Shown one piece after another: positions 5,207 through 7,106 of a DNA stretch of 7,106 nt (position 1 is its first letter; every line of letters begins with the position of its first letter). Position numbers and translations under genes: made by a program. The stretch is from Rubrobacteraceae bacterium (GTDB lineage: Bacteria; Actinomycetota; Rubrobacteria; Rubrobacterales; Rubrobacteraceae). The stretch is from contig JARDZQ010000080.1 of NCBI GenBank assembly GCA_029240775.1, positions 1-7,106 of the forward strand. The letters run 5' to 3'. The notes under the pieces are model-generated. The model saw only the letters and a program-made list of their open reading frames with translations, made no database searches and was not told where the DNA came from.

Positions 5207-5572
5207 TTGGATCATAGGCCGCCTTCGGTAAGGGTAGAGAGACCCTGGGGCAGGTTCGAGCAGTACACCCACAATCTGCCGTGCACGGTGAAGATCATTA
5301 CGGTCGCCCCGGGCGGCACCCTTAGTCGCCAGTACCACGAAAAGCGCGACGAGCTCTGGGTGGTCATTGACCCGGGCGCGTGTGTGGAGCTTGACGGCGC
5401 GGTCCTCTACCCCGAGCCAGAGGAGAAGCTCTTCATCCCTCGCGAGACGGTCCACAGGCTCTCGGCGCCGGCGGGCGGAGACCCGGTGAGGATACTGGAG
5501 ATCTCCTTCGGTCACTTCGACGAGGACGACATCGTCCGCCTGGACGACGTCTACGGCCGCGCGGGACCGTGA
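5207..5572 (+). CDS. Cupin protein, mannose-6-phosphate isomerase type II-like
   Basis: This is a single-domain cupin of 121 residues resembling the C-terminal isomerase domain of bifunctional type II phosphomannose isomerase/GDP-mannose pyrophosphorylases. VERPWGRFEQY (10-20) opens the fold. VAPGGTLSRQYHEKRDELWVV (33-53) carries the metal-ligand candidates Q42, H44 and E49. FIPRETVHRL (76-85) supplies the last histidine, H83. EISFGHFDEDDIVRLDDVYGR closes the domain, as in the family. It may interconvert mannose-6-phosphate and fructose-6-phosphate, but many stand-alone members are uncharacterised, so activity is inferred. TTG 5207 is chosen over TTG 5201 because it stands six bases after AGGGGG, while 5201 abuts it. 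The stop overlaps an ATG (TGATG), and the DUF4097 gene follows within 22 bases, indicating one operon. Confidence 0.88.
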   Translation: MDHRPPSVRVERPWGRFEQYTHNLPCTVKIITVAPGGTLSRQYHEKRDELWVVIDPGACVELDGAVLYPEPEEKLFIPRETVHRLSAPAGGDPVRILEISFGHFDEDDIVRLDDVYGRAGP

Positions 5573-5598
5573 TGGGCCTTACCGCGATCCCTGGGTGA
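5572..5598 (+). other. Eight-codon mini-ORF bridging cupin and DUF4097
   Basis: ATG at 5572 shares one base with the cupin stop (TGATG). The frame MGLTAIPG ends at TGA 5596-5598, overlapping the DUF4097 GTG (GTGA). DUF4097 has no visible Shine-Dalgarno, so ribosomes could be relayed through this mini-ORF. There is no evidence that the peptide itself has a function. Confidence 0.25.
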
Positions 5599-6461
5599 GC
5601 CTCGGGGGCGAAGAGGACGCGCGCCGCGAGCCGCGCGAGGGTTCTTTGCGCGTCTCTCCCCTGCTCCTGCTCTTCGCCCTCCTGCTGCTGGCGCTCCTCG
5701 CTGTAGCGGCCCTGCTGGTGTGGAGGTCCCTGGGCGACGAGCTCTCCGGCACCAGCGTGGCGAGGGACTCCGTGGACTCGGGGCCGGAGCCGCGCGTCCG
5801 CGTCGCCAACGGTGTCGGGAAGGTGAGGGTCGAGGGCGTGGAGGGGATCGACGCCGTCGAGTACGAGGTAACGAGGTACGCACTGGGTCCCGACCCCGCC
5901 ACCGCCAAGCGGAGGGCCTCCGAGGTGCCCGTTGACCTCTCGCGCGAAGACTCGACGCTCGTGCTGCAGACCGATGGGGGCCAGGGTACCGGCGCCGACT
6001 ACGAGCTCAGGGTCCCGGTTCGCGGCGCCGTCGAGGTCGAGGCAGGGGCGGGGGACGTGGAGGTGAGCGGCGTCTCGGGCGAGGTCAGGGTCGTGGCCGA
6101 GGCTGGCGACGTGACGGTGCGTGGCGCCGGCAGCGACGTGGCGGTCGAGGCCCCGCGGGGCGATGTCGCCGTTGAGGACGTAAACACCGATACGGGCCAG
6201 GCCGAGCTGCAGGTGGGCGCGGGCGACCTCGCGCTGCGGGACCTCATCGTAGGCACCCTCGAGGCCAGCGTCGAGTCGGGGGACGTCACCCTCTCCGGGC
6301 GCTTCTCCGGGAGCGGCAGGATCTTCGTCGAGACCGGCAACATAACCGCGAACCTCCCGCCCGAGGACACGCGCGAGTTGACTCTGGAGACGAACGTGGG
6401 CAACGTCGTGCGCGAGACCCCGACCGAGGACCAGGATAACTCCCGGAAAGAAGGGTCCTAG
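5595..6461 (+). CDS. Membrane-anchored DUF4097 beta-repeat protein
   Basis: The 288-residue protein has a short charged cytoplasmic head (1-19), one strong transmembrane helix (about 20-43, leucine/alanine-rich) and an extracytoplasmic domain. That domain is built of repeated beta strands typical of DUF4097 (adhesin-like, probably a right-handed beta-solenoid). From residue 144 each coil has a G-D/N turn followed by short alternating hydrophobic strands. The turn residues are D154, D172, D190, D211, D230, N249 and N270, spaced 18-21 residues apart. The lack of lipobox or signal-peptidase site after the helix suggests an uncleaved anchor. The final 15 residues are polar. The GTG at 5595 is used; no ribosome site is seen, and translation is probably coupled to the preceding frame. 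The gene overlaps the Yip1 gene by one base. Family members are often near membrane stress or regulatory proteins, but the role here is unknown. Confidence 0.87.
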   Translation: MSLGGEEDARREPREGSLRVSPLLLLFALLLLALLAVAALLVWRSLGDELSGTSVARDSVDSGPEPRVRVANGVGKVRVEGVEGIDAVEYEVTRYALGPDPATAKRRASEVPVDLSREDSTLVLQTDGGQGTGADYELRVPVRGAVEVEAGAGDVEVSGVSGEVRVVAEAGDVTVRGAGSDVAVEAPRGDVAVEDVNTDTGQAELQVGAGDLALRDLIVGTLEASVESGDVTLSGRFSGSGRIFVETGNITANLPPEDTRELTLETNVGNVVRETPTEDQDNSRKEGS

Positions 6462-7054
6462 TGTTCCGGCGGCGCCGGGCGGAACCCTCCGTTCACCACT
6501 CCCCTGAGGACTTCTGGGGTGCCTTGAAGGAGGTCTGGTTGGCCCCACGCCGCTTCTTCGAGCGTCTCGACCCCGAGGGCGGTCTCGTCAGGCCGGCGCT
6601 CTTCGCCTCGATCGTGCTCTACCTGAACCTGCTCCTGGAGGCCGCGCTGCAAGCCGTCTGGTTGGGGGAGTTCAATTTCGCCCTGATCTACGCGCCCTTT
6701 CTCGGCCTCGTCGTCGCCCTCGTGCTGGGACCGCTGCTCGTAGCCGGGCTCTCGATTCTCGTGCTCGTCGTCCTCGAAGGGGCGCCCTCGCGCCGCGGCT
6801 TCAGCCCCGTCTTCAGGGCCCTCGGGTACGCCAGCGGGATCGGGGCCGTTCTCTGGGTCCCCTACGCCCCCCTCCTCGCGATCCCCTACGGTGCCCTCGT
6901 CGCAACCGTAGCCGTGAAGGAAGCGCTGGATATCTCCTGGGGAAAGGCCGCGGCGGGCGCTCTCATCCCGCTCTTCGCCGTGCTCCTGATACTGCTCCTC
7001 CTCACCGGCCCCGGAGAAGCTCTCGGGTTCCTCCTCAACCCGCCAGGCAGTTAA
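6461..7054 (+). CDS. Yip1-family integral membrane protein
   Basis: The 197-residue protein has an N-terminal cytoplasmic region with FWGALKEVWLAPRRFFERLDP (about 18-38), the usual Yip1-domain opening in which a short amphipathic stretch precedes the first helix. About five hydrophobic segments follow: roughly 43-66, 72-87, 88-107, 118-150 (probably two passes with a YAPLLAIPYG break) and 158-182. Bacterial Yip1 proteins have no established biochemical function. The GTG at 6461 shares its first base with the DUF4097 stop (TAGTG). A ribosome site AGAAGG lies about six bases upstream, so the two are translationally coupled and likely work in the same membrane. It is complete, with stop TAA at 7052-7054. 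No convincing terminator follows before the window ends. Confidence 0.87.
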   Translation: MFRRRRAEPSVHHSPEDFWGALKEVWLAPRRFFERLDPEGGLVRPALFASIVLYLNLLLEAALQAVWLGEFNFALIYAPFLGLVVALVLGPLLVAGLSILVLVVLEGAPSRRGFSPVFRALGYASGIGAVLWVPYAPLLAIPYGALVATVAVKEALDISWGKAAAGALIPLFAVLLILLLLTGPGEALGFLLNPPGS

Positions 7055-7063
7055 TCCGCGCCG

Positions 7064-7106
7064 CTACGTGTCGATCTTTGCCGCGCCCGGGCGGGAGATC
7101 TGCGCG
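7064..7106 (-). CDS. Possible C-terminal end of a convergent gene (partial)
   Basis: On the minus strand, an open frame entering from the right edge reads AQISRPGAAKIDT and stops at TAG (7066-7064), ten bases beyond the Yip1 stop. A protein-like ending this close to a convergent gene is plausible, but 13 codons are too few to identify anything. Confidence 0.3.
   Translation of the reverse strand, partial: AQISRPGAAKIDT

Noticed and set aside
5433..6548. 371-codon minus-strand open frame opposite DUF4097
   Set aside because: It spans three real genes on the other strand and its composition is that of a shadow frame.
7082..7096. CGCCCGGGCG palindrome near the right edge as a terminator for Yip1
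   Set aside because: No T-run on either side within the window, and it may be inside the end of a convergent gene.

Overview
The window is GC-rich bacterial chromosome, densely packed on both strands, with GTG and TTG starts used alongside ATG. The gene families (Rv1855c-type F420-dependent LLM oxidoreductase, DUF4239, Tat-exported sugar-binding lipoprotein, DUF4097, Yip1) point to a high-GC actinobacterium. A Rubrobacter-like lineage is my best inference from the protein styles; it has not been checked by any search. I see no mobile element, CRISPR array, rRNA or complete tRNA.

Layout. (1) 1-1977, minus strand: a transcription unit reading leftward, with a Tat/lipoprotein solute-binding protein, a RidA-family protein, and the start of an unrecognised protein running off the left edge. 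The first two genes are broken, by a one-base shift at the signal peptide/lipobox junction and by an internal out-of-frame deletion respectively. (2) 1978-2104: a divergent intergenic region. Its right half can fold into a 13-bp hairpin that covers the ribosome binding site of the next gene. (3) 2105-4502, plus strand: a PduO-type cob(I)alamin adenosyltransferase, an Rv1855c-family F420-dependent oxidoreductase, and a DUF4239 membrane protein with a frameshift in a GC-dinucleotide run. (4) 4660-5025, minus strand: a [2Fe-2S] ferredoxin, convergent with DUF4239. (5) 5026-5206: a divergent control region full of inverted repeats, with candidate promoters facing both ways. (6) 5207-7054, plus strand: a tightly coupled operon of a mannose-6-phosphate-isomerase-like cupin, a membrane-anchored DUF4097 beta-repeat protein and a Yip1-family integral membrane protein. 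(7) 7064-7106, minus strand: possibly the last codons of a convergent gene.

How it fits together. I see no single pathway across the window. The clearest functional unit is DUF4097 plus Yip1, which overlap by one base and are both membrane proteins. The adenosyltransferase and the F420 enzyme are same-strand neighbours 68 bases apart without a visible terminator, so they may be co-transcribed. The most notable non-coding signal is the Shine-Dalgarno-masking hairpin before the B12 adenosyltransferase, whose loop holds a partial B12-box-like string. The most notable genomic signal is three damaged reading frames within 4.3 kb, among otherwise intact genes. I found no convincing new defence or biosynthetic system.
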